NCBI RefSeq assembly: GCF_029633825.1
Contig: NZ_CP090641.1
Location: forward strand, 248,001-312,000
From: Burkholderia contaminans
GTDB lineage: Bacteria; Pseudomonadota; Gammaproteobacteria; Burkholderiales; Burkholderiaceae
Length of the DNA stretch: 64,000 nucleotides
Direction: 5' to 3'
The translations under genes and the position numbers were made by a program. This document shows, piece after piece, positions 26,540 to 35,958 of the stretch. The notes beneath the pieces were generated by a model, which was given only the letters and a program-made list of their open reading frames with translations, made no database searches and was not told where the DNA came from. Numbering within the stretch: the stretch's first letter is position 1; each line of letters opens with the position of its first letter.

Positions 26540-27865
26540 ATGACCATCACGCTCCAACCCGCCGATCTATTAGCCAGACTGCAATCCCGTCACCCGCTGC
26601 TGTGGCTGAATCCCCATGCCGGCAGCCCGTTGCCGCACGACGCGCCGGGGCTCGGTGCCATTGCGATGGCCGAAGCGCGGCTGGCGCGCTGCGAACCGCT
26701 GATGGCCGAACTGTTTCCCGAACTCGCGGCGAGCGCGGGAAAAATCGAATCGCCGCTGATGCCGGCAGACACGCTGCAGCGCATGCTGTCGCGCCCGGCA
26801 GACGCACACGGCGCGTGGTTCATCAAGCGCGACGACGCGCTGCCGATCGCCGGTTCGATCAAGGCGCGCGGCGGCTTTCATGAGGTGCTCGCGCTCGCGG
26901 AGTCGATCGCGATCGAGCACGCGTTGCTCGACCCCGCGGGCGACCGGCGGATCCTCGCATCGGCCGCCGCGCGCGAGCTGTTTGCCGCGCATACCGCCAT
27001 CGTCGGCAGCACCGGCAATCTCGGCCTGAGCATCGGCGTGATGGCCGCCGCGCTGGGGTTCGAATCGGTCGTGCACATGTCGACCGACGCGAAGCCGTGG
27101 AAGAAGGCGCGCCTGAGAAAGCGCGGCGTTCGCGTGATCGAGCATGACGGCGACTATGCGCAAGCCGTCGCGGCCGGGCGCGCGCAGGCACGCGATCAGC
27201 CGCGCAGCCACTTCGTCGACGACGAAGGCTCGCTGACGCTGTTCCTGGGCTACGCAGCCGGCGCCCGCCATCTCGCCGCGCAGCTCGCCGAGGCGGGCCG
27301 CCGCGTGGACGCGACGCATCCGCTCTTCGTTCATGTCCCGTGTGGCGTCGGCGGCGCACCGGGCGGCATCGCGTATGGCCTCAAGGCACTGTTCGGCGAG
27401 CACGTGCATTGCTTCTTTGCCGAGCCCGTCGCGTCGCCGTGCATGCTGGTCCAGCTGGCCGCCGGCCCCGGGAAGCCCGTGTCCGTCTACGACGTGGGGC
27501 TCGACAACCGGACCGAGGCCGACGGCCTCGCCGTCGCACAGGCATCGCACCTCGTCAGCCCGCTGATGGCGTCGCTGCTGTCGGGCGTGTTCACCGTCAG
27601 CGACACGCAGCTCTACGCCCAGTTGCTCGCGGTTCAGCGCGCGACGGGCGTGGAACTCGAACCGTCGGCCGCCGCTGCAATCGGCGGCCCCGGATGGCTG
27701 ACGGCGTCCCCGGCCGGCCGCGACTACGTGCATCGCCACGCGATCGACCTGCGCCGGTCGACGCACGTCATCTGGGCGACCGGCGGCTCGCTCGTGCCGC
27801 CGGAAGAGCACCGACGCTTCCAGTCGCATGCGCAAGCGCTCGCCGGTGCCGCAGCCAGCACGTGA
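26540..27865 (+). CDS. dsdA: D-serine dehydratase (D-serine ammonia-lyase)
   Basis: A 441-residue fold-type II PLP enzyme converting D-serine to pyruvate and ammonia. Diagnostic segments are WFIKRDDALPIAGSIKARGG, where the Lys of SIKARGG should bind PLP; GSTGNLGLSIG (PLP phosphate loop); HMSTDAKPWKKARLRKRGV; and the C-terminal WATGGSLVPPEEH. These match DsdA rather than serine racemase or threonine dehydratase. AGGA lies upstream of the ATG at 26540. The divergent LysR gene is its likely regulator. It would allow growth on or detoxification of D-serine. Confidence 0.92.
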   Translation: MTITLQPADLLARLQSRHPLLWLNPHAGSPLPHDAPGLGAIAMAEARLARCEPLMAELFPELAASAGKIESPLMPADTLQRMLSRPADAHGAWFIKRDDALPIAGSIKARGGFHEVLALAESIAIEHALLDPAGDRRILASAAARELFAAHTAIVGSTGNLGLSIGVMAAALGFESVVHMSTDAKPWKKARLRKRGVRVIEHDGDYAQAVAAGRAQARDQPRSHFVDDEGSLTLFLGYAAGARHLAAQLAEAGRRVDATHPLFVHVPCGVGGAPGGIAYGLKALFGEHVHCFFAEPVASPCMLVQLAAGPGKPVSVYDVGLDNRTEADGLAVAQASHLVSPLMASLLSGVFTVSDTQLYAQLLAVQRATGVELEPSAAAAIGGPGWLTASPAGRDYVHRHAIDLRRSTHVIWATGGSLVPPEEHRRFQSHAQALAGAAAST

Positions 27866-27917
27866 CGCATCGGGGCAACGCTCAGCCCCGCTTCCGAAGA
27901 CGCGTTAGACTGTCCCG

Positions 27918-28172
27918 ATGGAACAATGCCGTTATTGCCAGAGAATCCGCGATGAATGGGATTGCCACGGTGACGAATGCCGCCGGGCAATCGCCAAGGC
28001 GCTGCGCCGGCAGCGCGCGGGCCTGCCCATGGTGCCCGATCGCATCCGCAACGAACTGCCGTCCGGCGCGCCGACCCAGCAGGTCATCGCCGTGCTGTCG
28101 CGCCAGCGCCTGCGCGCGCGCCGCGGCAACGAGGAACGCCGGGAGCGCAAGGAAATCGACGACGACGTCTGA
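27918..28172 (+). CDS. small cysteine-containing protein of unknown function
   Basis: An 84-residue basic protein. The N-terminus has Cys4, Cys7, Cys16, His17 and Cys21 (CRYCQRIRDEWDCHGDEC), which could bind zinc; the rest is a charged helical segment rich in Arg/Glu. I do not recognise a family. It follows dsdA by 52 bases on the same strand. Confidence 0.6.
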   Translation: MEQCRYCQRIRDEWDCHGDECRRAIAKALRRQRAGLPMVPDRIRNELPSGAPTQQVIAVLSRQRLRARRGNEERRERKEIDDDV

Positions 28173-28453
28173 TCCGGCCGCGTCGCAGTTCGTCGACCGC
28201 CTCTCGCCCGCGCCGTCGCCGCCGCACGCCCGCGCGGGCGTGCCGTCCGCGCCATGCGCATCCGCCTCCTCTCCCTTGCAAATCCGGCAACGTCGATTAG
28301 GGACGGAAGGCATTTATCTCGATATTATTGTCCGGACCGCAACGATCTTTCGCCAAAACTCACGTTTACCCTAGGTCGACCGGCGCCTACGATGTAATCA
28401 ACCGCTTACGACATGGTGTCGAACGCGGAAAGCCAAAAACATCGGAGGTCATC

Positions 28454-28753
28454 ATGAAATCGCTCGTTTCCGCAGTCGTTGCCGCTGTCGCCCTGTCCGC
28501 CTCGTTCGGCGCCTTCGCCCAAAGCACCGTGACCCGCGCTCAAGTGCGCAATGAACTGGTCCAGCTCGAAAGCGCCGGCTACAAGCCGAGCCAGTCGAGC
28601 CCGTATTACCCGGCCGACATCCAGGCCGCGCAAGCTCGCGTGCAGGGTGCCGACAACAGCGGCTACGGTGCGCAACCGGCCGCGACCGTCCAGGGTGGCG
28701 CACCGGCCGTCAAGGTGCAAAACCCGCGCGACTCGGTCTACTTCGGCCACTAA
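28454..28753 (+). CDS. DUF4148 secreted protein
   Basis: A 99-residue protein with a Sec signal peptide (cleavage after AFA, residue 22) and the DUF4148 core VTRAQVRNELVQLESAGYKPS with YYPADIQAAQARVQ. This family is expanded in Burkholderia and is envelope-associated with unknown function. GGAGG lies seven bases before the ATG. A strong terminator hairpin follows at 28796. Confidence 0.88.
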   Translation: MKSLVSAVVAAVALSASFGAFAQSTVTRAQVRNELVQLESAGYKPSQSSPYYPADIQAAQARVQGADNSGYGAQPAATVQGGAPAVKVQNPRDSVYFGH

Positions 28754-28795
28754 GCAAGCCTGCCGCTGCGCGCTTTCGCGCGCAGTCCGCATCCG

Positions 28796-28825
28796 CCACG
28801 AGCCCGTCTTGCGACGGGCTCGTGG
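28796..28825 (+). terminator. rho-independent-type terminator after the DUF4148 gene
   Basis: CCACGAGCCCGTC and GACGGGCTCGTGG form a 13-base perfect stem around TTGC, followed by CGTTT. It also lies beyond the stop of the convergent diguanylate cyclase gene. Confidence 0.65.
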
Positions 28826-28855
28826 CGTTTGCAACGCACGGATCGGCGGCGGCCG

Positions 28856-30646
28856 TTACCGGCCGCCGCTCGACGCAACCCGGCCGGCCGCCTCGTCCGT
28901 CCCGCTGCCGGCGCCACTCCCGTTGCCGAGCAGTTCCTGATAGCGCACGAACGCACGCTGCGCGGACGCCTTCGCCGCGTACATCGCCGCATCGGCCTTG
29001 ACGAGCAGTTCCTCGGCCGACGCGCCGTCAGCCGGAAACTCGCTGACGCCGATACTCGCACCGACCGCCACGCGCCGGTCGCCGAACTCCAGTTCCTCGT
29101 CCATCACGAGCTGGATGCGCGACGCGACCTCGCCGATCACCGCCGGTGAGCGCACGTCCGTCACCAGCACGATGAATTCGTCGCCACCGAGCCGCGCGAC
29201 CATGTCGCCGCGACGCAGCACGAGGCTCAGCCGCTTGGCGACCGCGACGAGTGCGCGGTCGCCGGCCGAGTGTCCGTGCTGGTCGTTGATCTGCTTGAAG
29301 CGGTCGAGGTCGACGAACATCACGGCCAGCCCTTCGTGCATCGCGGCCGCACGCCGGATCGCGGCATCGAGACGCTCCATGAACAGCAGGCGATTCGGCA
29401 GCTCGGTCAGCGCATCGTGTCCGGCAAGGTGCGTGAGTTCCAGCTGCTTCGCTCGCAACATCGCGACCTGCGTGCGGATCTCGACACGCATGCTGTCGAA
29501 ACAGCGCGCGAGCACGCCGATCTCGTCGGCACGCCCGACCGGCAACCGCTCGGTGGCCGGATCGTCGAACACGTGCGTCGCGGCGCGCGCGAGCGTCTGC
29601 AGCGGCCGCGTGATCGCTCGCGCGAACAGGATCGCGAGGATCACCGCCATCAAGCTCGACACGAGCACCATCCGGACGATCCGCTCGCCGAGCACGCCCG
29701 CCGGCGACAACACATCCGCCAGCGGGCGCCCCATTCCGAGCACGACGAAGCGATTGCCCTCGTCGTGTCCGAACGGCGTGCGCACGAACGCGAACATCTG
29801 CCCCGGTGCCGCGGCGGGGTCGGCCAGCCCATTGAGGGTAACGTTCGTGCGCGCGCTGTCGAACAGCGCACGCGTGACGGCGAAGCGGTCCTGCATCAAT
29901 ACACGCCGGCCGCGATCGAAGCCGAACGTCTGCGCCGGATCGGGATGCACGAGGAAATCGCCCCACTCGTTCGCGAGGTACACCGCGTAGTCGTCCGGCA
30001 GATCGCGTTCGAGCCGCTCGAACACGCGCGACAGCTCGACGTCGACAACGAGCGCCCCAACCGTCTGGCCCGACGCATCGACGACCGGCGTGCCCACTCG
30101 CAGGATCGGCAGCCCTTCGGCCGCGTGCGACCCCGTCTCGTGGTTGATCACGATCGGCGACAGGTAGATGTGGCCGGGCGCCGTCGCCAGCGTATCGAAT
30201 ACATAGGAAAACTGACCTTTCTCCTGGAACGCGCTGTCCGGCAGCACCACGATGCCATGCGCATCGCGATCGACGCGGATGCGTTCGAGCCCGAAATCCC
30301 CGCGCGCGATCAGGCGGATCTGCAGGTACTCCGGGTGATTTCTCATGAAGCTGTAGAACACCTGCTCGAGCCGCGCGCGTGGCGCGCCATCCCGGTTGTC
30401 GCCGCTCGAGACCCGTGCACACGACGGCAACTGCGCGAGCACGAGCGCATCGTCCGAGACGTCGGACAGCGCCGTGGTGAAGCGCTGCCCGAGCAGTTGC
30501 GTCGACATCAGCAGGCTGTGCTGCGCCTCCTGCACCAGCATCGTGCGATTCGCGCGATACGCGTAATAACCGGTCGTGCCGGACGCGATCACGCCGATGC
30601 AGGCGAACAGCACCGACAGTTTCGACGTGAGCCCGAGCCGGATCAT
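28856..30646 (-). CDS. membrane diguanylate cyclase with periplasmic sensor domain and HAMP
   Basis: A 596-residue protein. A membrane helix (residues about 8-27) is followed by a ~260-residue periplasmic region of Cache type (FMRNHPEYLQIRLIARGDFG; GLPILRVGTPVVDASGQTVGALVVDVELS), a second helix (VRMVLVSSLMAVILAILFAR), HAMP, and a GGDEF domain. The active site GGDEF is at residues 487-491, with an inhibitory RRGD (RxxD) five residues before it, so it should be an active, product-inhibited cyclic-di-GMP synthase. Its ATG overlaps the stop of the upstream PotD-like binding protein (ATGA), suggesting the two work together. Confidence 0.92.
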   Translation of the reverse strand: MIRLGLTSKLSVLFACIGVIASGTTGYYAYRANRTMLVQEAQHSLLMSTQLLGQRFTTALSDVSDDALVLAQLPSCARVSSGDNRDGAPRARLEQVFYSFMRNHPEYLQIRLIARGDFGLERIRVDRDAHGIVVLPDSAFQEKGQFSYVFDTLATAPGHIYLSPIVINHETGSHAAEGLPILRVGTPVVDASGQTVGALVVDVELSRVFERLERDLPDDYAVYLANEWGDFLVHPDPAQTFGFDRGRRVLMQDRFAVTRALFDSARTNVTLNGLADPAAAPGQMFAFVRTPFGHDEGNRFVVLGMGRPLADVLSPAGVLGERIVRMVLVSSLMAVILAILFARAITRPLQTLARAATHVFDDPATERLPVGRADEIGVLARCFDSMRVEIRTQVAMLRAKQLELTHLAGHDALTELPNRLLFMERLDAAIRRAAAMHEGLAVMFVDLDRFKQINDQHGHSAGDRALVAVAKRLSLVLRRGDMVARLGGDEFIVLVTDVRSPAVIGEVASRIQLVMDEELEFGDRRVAVGASIGVSEFPADGASAEELLVKADAAMYAAKASAQRAFVRYQELLGNGSGAGSGTDEAAGRVASSGGR

Positions 30647-31776
30647 TTTCCGAACCGCTCCGGCCGGTCGCCCGACACGATGCGGTTCCATAGCGATTCG
30701 CGCCGCGCGATGTCCTCGACGGGCTGGAGCCAGACGAGATGCTGGTGCCCGGTGCCGAGGCCCGGCGGTGGTACGAGCGTGTTCGCGAGGCCCTGGCGTT
30801 CGGTCAGCAGCGCACCGATCGCCGGTTCGAGCATGTAATTGATCCACGCGAACGCGAGCTCCGGATGTTGCGCACCGCGCGTGACGGCCCAGCAGTCGAG
30901 CCACGCGAGCGCGCCCTCATCCGGGATCACGTAGCCGACGTCCGCGCCGGCACGTCGCAGCAGCTCGATCTGTTGCGTGCCGTAGTTGCCGAACATCAGC
31001 GCCGCGCGATGCCGGACGAATAACGCGGTCGCCTCTTCGGGGAGCGTGTAGTACGTCAGCAGGTTGCGGCGCAGGTCGATCAGCTTGTGCGTGACGGCGA
31101 GCGTCTGCGCGGGCGACAGGTGGAACGGATCGGGATAGCCGAGCATCAGCGCCGTGAACGAAAAATTGTGCTGCGCGCTGTTGAAGTCGAGCACCTTGCC
31201 GCGGTAGCGCGGATTCCACAGCTCCCGCATCGAGCGCGGCGCGGCCGGCACCTGCTTGCGGTCGTAGATCAGCCCCATCGACGAATACGTGAACGGAATC
31301 GCATACGCGGCGCCCGCTTCGACGAGCCCGTCGATCGCCGCGAGTTGCTGGAAGTTCGGCAACTGCCGCCGCCGGTTCGGAATGCGCGACAGGTCGATCG
31401 GCGCAAGCAGGCGTTCGTGCGCATAGCGCTGGATCTCGGCCGTATTCGCGGCCAGTACGTCGTACGGCGGTGGCGCCGCGCTGCGCATGCGCGTCCACAG
31501 TGCTTCGTCGGAGTCGACGAACGTCACTTCGACGCGCGCGTGAAATTGCGCCTCGAACGCACTGACGACATCGTCGTCCGCATAGCCGGGCCATGCGAGC
31601 ACACGCAGCACGTTGTCGTTGACGGTTTCGGGAGAAGCGGCGAACGCGGGGGGAAGCACCGAGGCAAGTAAGCCCGCCGTCAAAATGACAAGCAGCCGGC
31701 GCACGGCGATACGTACGCGTGTACGTGCGCCGATTCCCCTGATCAATTGGACCCCGTGTGAATCGCCCCGCTGCAT
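30643..31776 (-). CDS. orphan spermidine/putrescine-type (PotD-like) periplasmic binding protein
   Basis: A 377-residue extracellular solute-binding protein. A signal peptide ends at AFAASPETV; the mature part has NVLRVLAWPGYADDDVVSAFEAQFHARV, YDVLAANTAEIQRYAHERLL and LWNPRYRGKVLDFNS, typical of the polyamine-binding group. No permease or ATPase genes lie beside it. The next gene, translationally coupled by ATGA, is a diguanylate cyclase with a periplasmic domain. By analogy to the Vibrio NspS-MbaA pair, it may be a sensory subunit rather than a transport component. The ATG at 31776 follows AAGGA by seven bases. Confidence 0.85.
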   Translation of the reverse strand: MQRGDSHGVQLIRGIGARTRVRIAVRRLLVILTAGLLASVLPPAFAASPETVNDNVLRVLAWPGYADDDVVSAFEAQFHARVEVTFVDSDEALWTRMRSAAPPPYDVLAANTAEIQRYAHERLLAPIDLSRIPNRRRQLPNFQQLAAIDGLVEAGAAYAIPFTYSSMGLIYDRKQVPAAPRSMRELWNPRYRGKVLDFNSAQHNFSFTALMLGYPDPFHLSPAQTLAVTHKLIDLRRNLLTYYTLPEEATALFVRHRAALMFGNYGTQQIELLRRAGADVGYVIPDEGALAWLDCWAVTRGAQHPELAFAWINYMLEPAIGALLTERQGLANTLVPPPGLGTGHQHLVWLQPVEDIARRESLWNRIVSGDRPERFGK

Positions 31777-32050
31777 TCGACTGTCCTTTTTCGAGTCGAT
31801 GCGATATCCCGCAACGAGACCACAAAACCTGTGGTCGCGCAATCGGAAGAAGCCGTACAAGGGGGCGTGCGCGCCGGCCCTCACCGTCGTATGACGGTAG
31901 CGTTACGCCAGCTTGTTTCCTCTGACGGAACGCGCGTCAGCGCCGCGCCTGCGCTTTCCTTTTCGGGCCGCGCATCGGACAATGAGCCGCGCCCGCCAGC
32001 GCGGCGCCACTCCGGCCCGCGCGCGGCGACGGCGCGCGCCACCCTCGCCG

Positions 32051-33484
32051 ATGAAACGCTACGAAACCCTCGCCCACACGATCGCCGACGACATCCGCAA
32101 CGGCAACCTCGCCGTCGGCACGCGCCTGCCGTCGCTGCGGCAGATCATCGCGCAGCACGGCGTGAGCCAGTCGACGGTGTTTCGTGCGTACTACCTGCTC
32201 GAGCAGTGGGGGCTGATCCGCGCGCGCGAACGCTCGGGCTACTACGTCGCGCCGGGCGCCACGCCGGCGGCAAGCCCGGCCGCCAGGCGCCGGGCAAGCC
32301 GTGCCGGCGCGACGCGCAAGGTCGACATCAGCAGCCTCGTGTTCTCCGTCCTCGACGCGGCCACGCAACCCGGCATCGTGCCGCTCGGCTCCGCGTTCCC
32401 GTCGCCGCAACTGTTTCCGCTGCCGCGTCTCGCGAAATCGCTCGCGCAGGCCACGCGGCTCGTCAGCCCGTGGAGCACGGTCGTCGACCTGCCGCCCGGC
32501 AACGAGGCGCTGCGCCAGCAGATCGCGCGGCGCTATCTCGCGACGGGCATCTCGCAGCCGATCGACGAGATCGTCGTCACGAACGGCGCGCTCGAAGCGC
32601 TGAACCTGTGCCTGATGGCCGTCACGCGGCCCGGCGACGTCGTAGCCGTCGAAGCGCCCGGGTTCTATGCGGCGCTGCAGGCGATCGAGCGGCTCGACCT
32701 GCGCGCGGTCGAGATTCCCGTCGATCCGCGCACGGGCCTCGATCTCGACGCGCTCGCGAACGCGCTCGACCGGCACGACATCCGCGCGTGCTGGTTCATG
32801 ACCAACTTCCAGAATCCGACCGGAGTCACGCTGTCCGCCGAGAAAAAGCGCGCGCTCGTCGAGTTGCTCGCCGCGCGCGACGTGCCGCTGATCGAGGACG
32901 ACGTGTACGGCGAGCTGCACTTCGGCCCCGACTATCCGCTGCCCGCGCGTGCGTTCGATCGGCACGGCCTCGTGATGCATTGCAGCTCGTTCTCGAAGAC
33001 GCTCGCGCCCGGCTACCGGATCGGCTGGGCCGCCGCCGGCCGGTTCGCGGAGAAGGTGCAGCGGCTCAAGCTGATGACGACGCTGTCGGCCAGCATTCCC
33101 GCGCAGGTCGGTATCGCGAACTATCTCGAGCACGGCGGTTACGATCGGCACCTGCGCAAGCTGCGCGGTGCGCTGCACACGCAGCTCGACCGGATGGACG
33201 ACGCGCTGCGACGCTGGTTGCCGGCCGGCGTCGAGTGGGTGCGACCCGAAGGCGGCTACTTTCTGTGGCTCGCGTTTCCCGACGCGATCGACGCGATGGA
33301 GCTGCATCGCCAGGCAATCGCACGCGGGATCAGCTTCGCGCCGGGGCCGCTGTTTTCGGCCGCGCATGGCTTCGAACGTTGCGTGCGCGTGAACTTCGGC
33401 CATCCGTGGAGCCGCGACATCGAGCGCGCGATCCGCGTGCTCGGCGAGCTCGTCGCGCAGCCTGCCGTGCGCAAGGGCGGTTGA
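32051..33484 (+). CDS. MocR-family (GntR helix-turn-helix + aminotransferase fold) transcriptional regulator
   Basis: A 477-residue fusion: an N-terminal GntR winged helix (YETLAHTIADDIRNGNLAVGTRLPS; HGVSQSTVFRAYYLLEQWGLI) and a fold-type I aminotransferase domain from about residue 110. The PLP lysine lies in HCSSFSKTLAPGYRIGW, and NFQNPTGVTLS and EDDVYGELHF are the usual cofactor-binding segments. Proteins of this family use PLP as a sensor. The ATG at 32051 gives a standard N-terminus. It is divergent from the PotD-like gene and lies upstream of the CysI-type reductase genes, which could be targets. Confidence 0.9.
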   Translation: MKRYETLAHTIADDIRNGNLAVGTRLPSLRQIIAQHGVSQSTVFRAYYLLEQWGLIRARERSGYYVAPGATPAASPAARRRASRAGATRKVDISSLVFSVLDAATQPGIVPLGSAFPSPQLFPLPRLAKSLAQATRLVSPWSTVVDLPPGNEALRQQIARRYLATGISQPIDEIVVTNGALEALNLCLMAVTRPGDVVAVEAPGFYAALQAIERLDLRAVEIPVDPRTGLDLDALANALDRHDIRACWFMTNFQNPTGVTLSAEKKRALVELLAARDVPLIEDDVYGELHFGPDYPLPARAFDRHGLVMHCSSFSKTLAPGYRIGWAAAGRFAEKVQRLKLMTTLSASIPAQVGIANYLEHGGYDRHLRKLRGALHTQLDRMDDALRRWLPAGVEWVRPEGGYFLWLAFPDAIDAMELHRQAIARGISFAPGPLFSAAHGFERCVRVNFGHPWSRDIERAIRVLGELVAQPAVRKGG

Positions 33485-33576
33485 ATCTCGCCCGGTGCGC
33501 ACCGCCTGCGTCACGGTGATGCGCGCAATCCGCACGCGGGTTACAGTGCTGATCCCGCCGCCCTTCACGATTTCCG

Positions 33577-33972
33577 ATGAGTCAACTGCCCTACCTCGAA
33601 CACGACGCGCTGTTGAAACTGACCGCTGAAGCCGCGCACATCACGCAGTCGTGCATCTGCACGAAAACGCCGCTCGCCGGATGGACGACCCTGCCGCTGT
33701 CGCTGCAGGACGCGCAACTGACCGAAATCGCCACGCTCGCGCCGCCCGACGAGACGGAGCCGACCTACGCCGAATATCACCCGGCCGGCACACGCTACGC
33801 GTCGGACGACGCACCGATCGCACTGCGCCATTTCCCGTACAACCGCTGCACCGTCAACCGCTGCCGCTCCTGCGGCCGCCTGTTCCTGCGCTACCAGGAA
33901 GGTGGCGGCTACTTCATCGACCAGCGCATCCGCGCGCTCGATCCGGCGCTCGTCGTCGACGCGCCCGCATAA
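33577..33972 (+). CDS. hypothetical 131-residue protein with a C-terminal CxxC motif
   Basis: A 131-residue soluble protein. The C-terminal third contains YNRCTVNRCRSCGRLFLRY, a Cys-rich zinc-finger-like segment, and there are two more cysteines near residue 28 (SCICTK). It precedes the CysI-type reductase gene by about 200 bases on the same strand and may belong to that locus. No named family is recognised. Confidence 0.68.
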   Translation: MSQLPYLEHDALLKLTAEAAHITQSCICTKTPLAGWTTLPLSLQDAQLTEIATLAPPDETEPTYAEYHPAGTRYASDDAPIALRHFPYNRCTVNRCRSCGRLFLRYQEGGGYFIDQRIRALDPALVVDAPA

Positions 33973-34173
33973 ACGCCCGCCACGGGCATGCACGCACGCA
34001 TGCCCGGCCCGCGCCGGCGTCACGCCGGCCATCTGCTGCGCCCTTTTCGTCCCCATCTGCTGCTTGCCCCGCCCCGTCGCGTTCCCTACGCTGTCTTCGG
34101 TTGCCTGACACCCGTCGCAACGTCTGTCCCGAGCCGCGCGCTCCGCGCCACGGTTCCTCTCGCGTATCACGTC

Positions 34174-35958
34174 ATGTATCGATATACCGTTTTCGACCGG
34201 GCGCTCGTGCACAGCCGCGCCGCCCAGTTTCGCGACCAGCTCGAACGCTGGCAGCACGGCACGCTGAGCGAAGACGCGTTCCGGCCGCTGCGCCTGCAGA
34301 ACGGCTGGTACGTGCAGCGCCACGCGCCGATGCTGCGCGTGGCCGTCCCGTACGGCGAACTGTCGAGTGCGCAGCTGCGCGTGCTCGCGCGGATCGCGCG
34401 CGACTACGACGTGCCCGACGAGGCCACCTACCGCGCCGCATCCGACGCGCAGGCCTTGCTCGGCACGCTGCGCCTGCCGACCCGCAGCGCGCACTTCACG
34501 ACACGCACCAACGTGCAGTTCAACTGGATTCCGCTCGACAAGGCCGCCGACGTGATGGACCTGCTCGCGACCGTCGACATGCACGGCATCCAGACGAGCG
34601 GCAACTGCATCCGCAATATCTCGTGCGACGAGCGCGCCGGCGTCGCGCCGGACGAGATCGCCGATCCGCGCCCGTTCGCCGAAGTGATGCGCCAGTGGAC
34701 CACGCTGCACCCCGAGTTCGCATTCCTGCCGCGCAAGTTCAAGATCGCGATCACCGGCGCGACCGAAGATCGTGCCGCGACCGACTGGCACGACGTCGGG
34801 CTCAAGCTCGTGCACAACGACGCCGGCGAACTCGGTTTTCGCGTGAGCGTCGGCGGCGGGATGGGCCGCACGCCGATGATCGCGACGCTGCTGCGTGCGT
34901 TCCTGCCGTGGCAGCACGTGATGAACTACATCGAGGCGATCGTCCGCGTGTACAACCGCTACGGGCGGCGCGACAACAAGTACAAGGCGCGCATCAAGAT
35001 CCTCGTGAAGACCGAGGGGCAGCGCTACATCGACGACGTCGAGGAAGAGTTCCGCCAGATCGTCGATCACGACGGCGGGCTGCACACGATTGCCCAGGTC
35101 GAGTTCGACCGCGTCGCCGCATCGTTCGTCCCGCCACGGCTCGAGCCGCGCACGGTCAGCCTGCGCGACGCGAACCTGCGCGTGTCCGCCCAGGCGGCAC
35201 GCCATCCGGCCTTCGCACGCTGGCTCGCACGCAATGTCGCCGACCACCGCGACCCGGCGCTGCGCATCGTCACGCTGTCGTTCAAGCGCCGCCTGCAGGC
35301 ACCGGGCGACGCGTCGCCCGACCAGCTCGACGCGCTCGCCGATCTCGCCGACCAGTTCTCGGCCGGCGAGGCGCGCGTCACGCACACGCAGAACGTCGTG
35401 CTGCCATGGGTGCATGTCGACGACCTGTTCCCGCTGTGGGAAAACGCGCGTGCGATCGGCCTCGCCAGCGCGAACGTCGGACTCCTGACGGACATGATCG
35501 CGTGCCCAGGCGGCGACTTCTGCGCGCTCGCGAATGCACGCTCGATCCCGATCGCCGATGCGATCGCCGAGCGCTTCCAGGATCTCGACATGCTGCACGA
35601 CGTCGGCGACATCGACCTGCACATCAGCGGCTGCATCAACTCGTGCGGCCATCATCACAGCGGCCACCTCGGCATCCTCGGCGTCGACAAGGACGGCGCC
35701 GAGTGGTATCAGGTCACGCTCGGCGGATCGGACGGCTCGACCGCGAGCGGCCCCACACGGCCGGGCAAGGTGATCGGCCCGTCGTTTTCGGCGGACGAGA
35801 TCGTCGATGTCGTCGATGCGATCGTCAACGCGTATCTCGACGCGCGCATCGATGACGACGGCCGCAGCGAACGATTCATCGATACCGTCCGCCGCATCGG
35901 CACGGAACCGTTCAAGGCTGCCGCGAACGACGCGCGCCATCAGGTGGAGCAAGCATGA
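34174..35958 (+). CDS. CysI-type sulfite/nitrite reductase hemoprotein subunit
   Basis: A 594-residue siroheme/[4Fe-4S] reductase. The two ferredoxin-like half-domains are visible (HFTTRTNVQFNWIPL; FKRRLQAPGDASPDQL), and the cluster/siroheme cysteines lie in IACPGGDFCALA and ISGCINSCGHHHSG, with the expected C-x5-C and C-x3-C spacing. It should reduce sulfite to sulfide or nitrite to ammonia. The DUF934 gene overlaps its end (ATGA), the pairing found in beta-proteobacterial sulfur assimilation. No cysH, cysD, cysN or cysG genes are adjacent. The ATG at 34174 is preferred over an upstream in-frame start. Confidence 0.88.
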   Translation: MYRYTVFDRALVHSRAAQFRDQLERWQHGTLSEDAFRPLRLQNGWYVQRHAPMLRVAVPYGELSSAQLRVLARIARDYDVPDEATYRAASDAQALLGTLRLPTRSAHFTTRTNVQFNWIPLDKAADVMDLLATVDMHGIQTSGNCIRNISCDERAGVAPDEIADPRPFAEVMRQWTTLHPEFAFLPRKFKIAITGATEDRAATDWHDVGLKLVHNDAGELGFRVSVGGGMGRTPMIATLLRAFLPWQHVMNYIEAIVRVYNRYGRRDNKYKARIKILVKTEGQRYIDDVEEEFRQIVDHDGGLHTIAQVEFDRVAASFVPPRLEPRTVSLRDANLRVSAQAARHPAFARWLARNVADHRDPALRIVTLSFKRRLQAPGDASPDQLDALADLADQFSAGEARVTHTQNVVLPWVHVDDLFPLWENARAIGLASANVGLLTDMIACPGGDFCALANARSIPIADAIAERFQDLDMLHDVGDIDLHISGCINSCGHHHSGHLGILGVDKDGAEWYQVTLGGSDGSTASGPTRPGKVIGPSFSADEIVDVVDAIVNAYLDARIDDDGRSERFIDTVRRIGTEPFKAAANDARHQVEQA

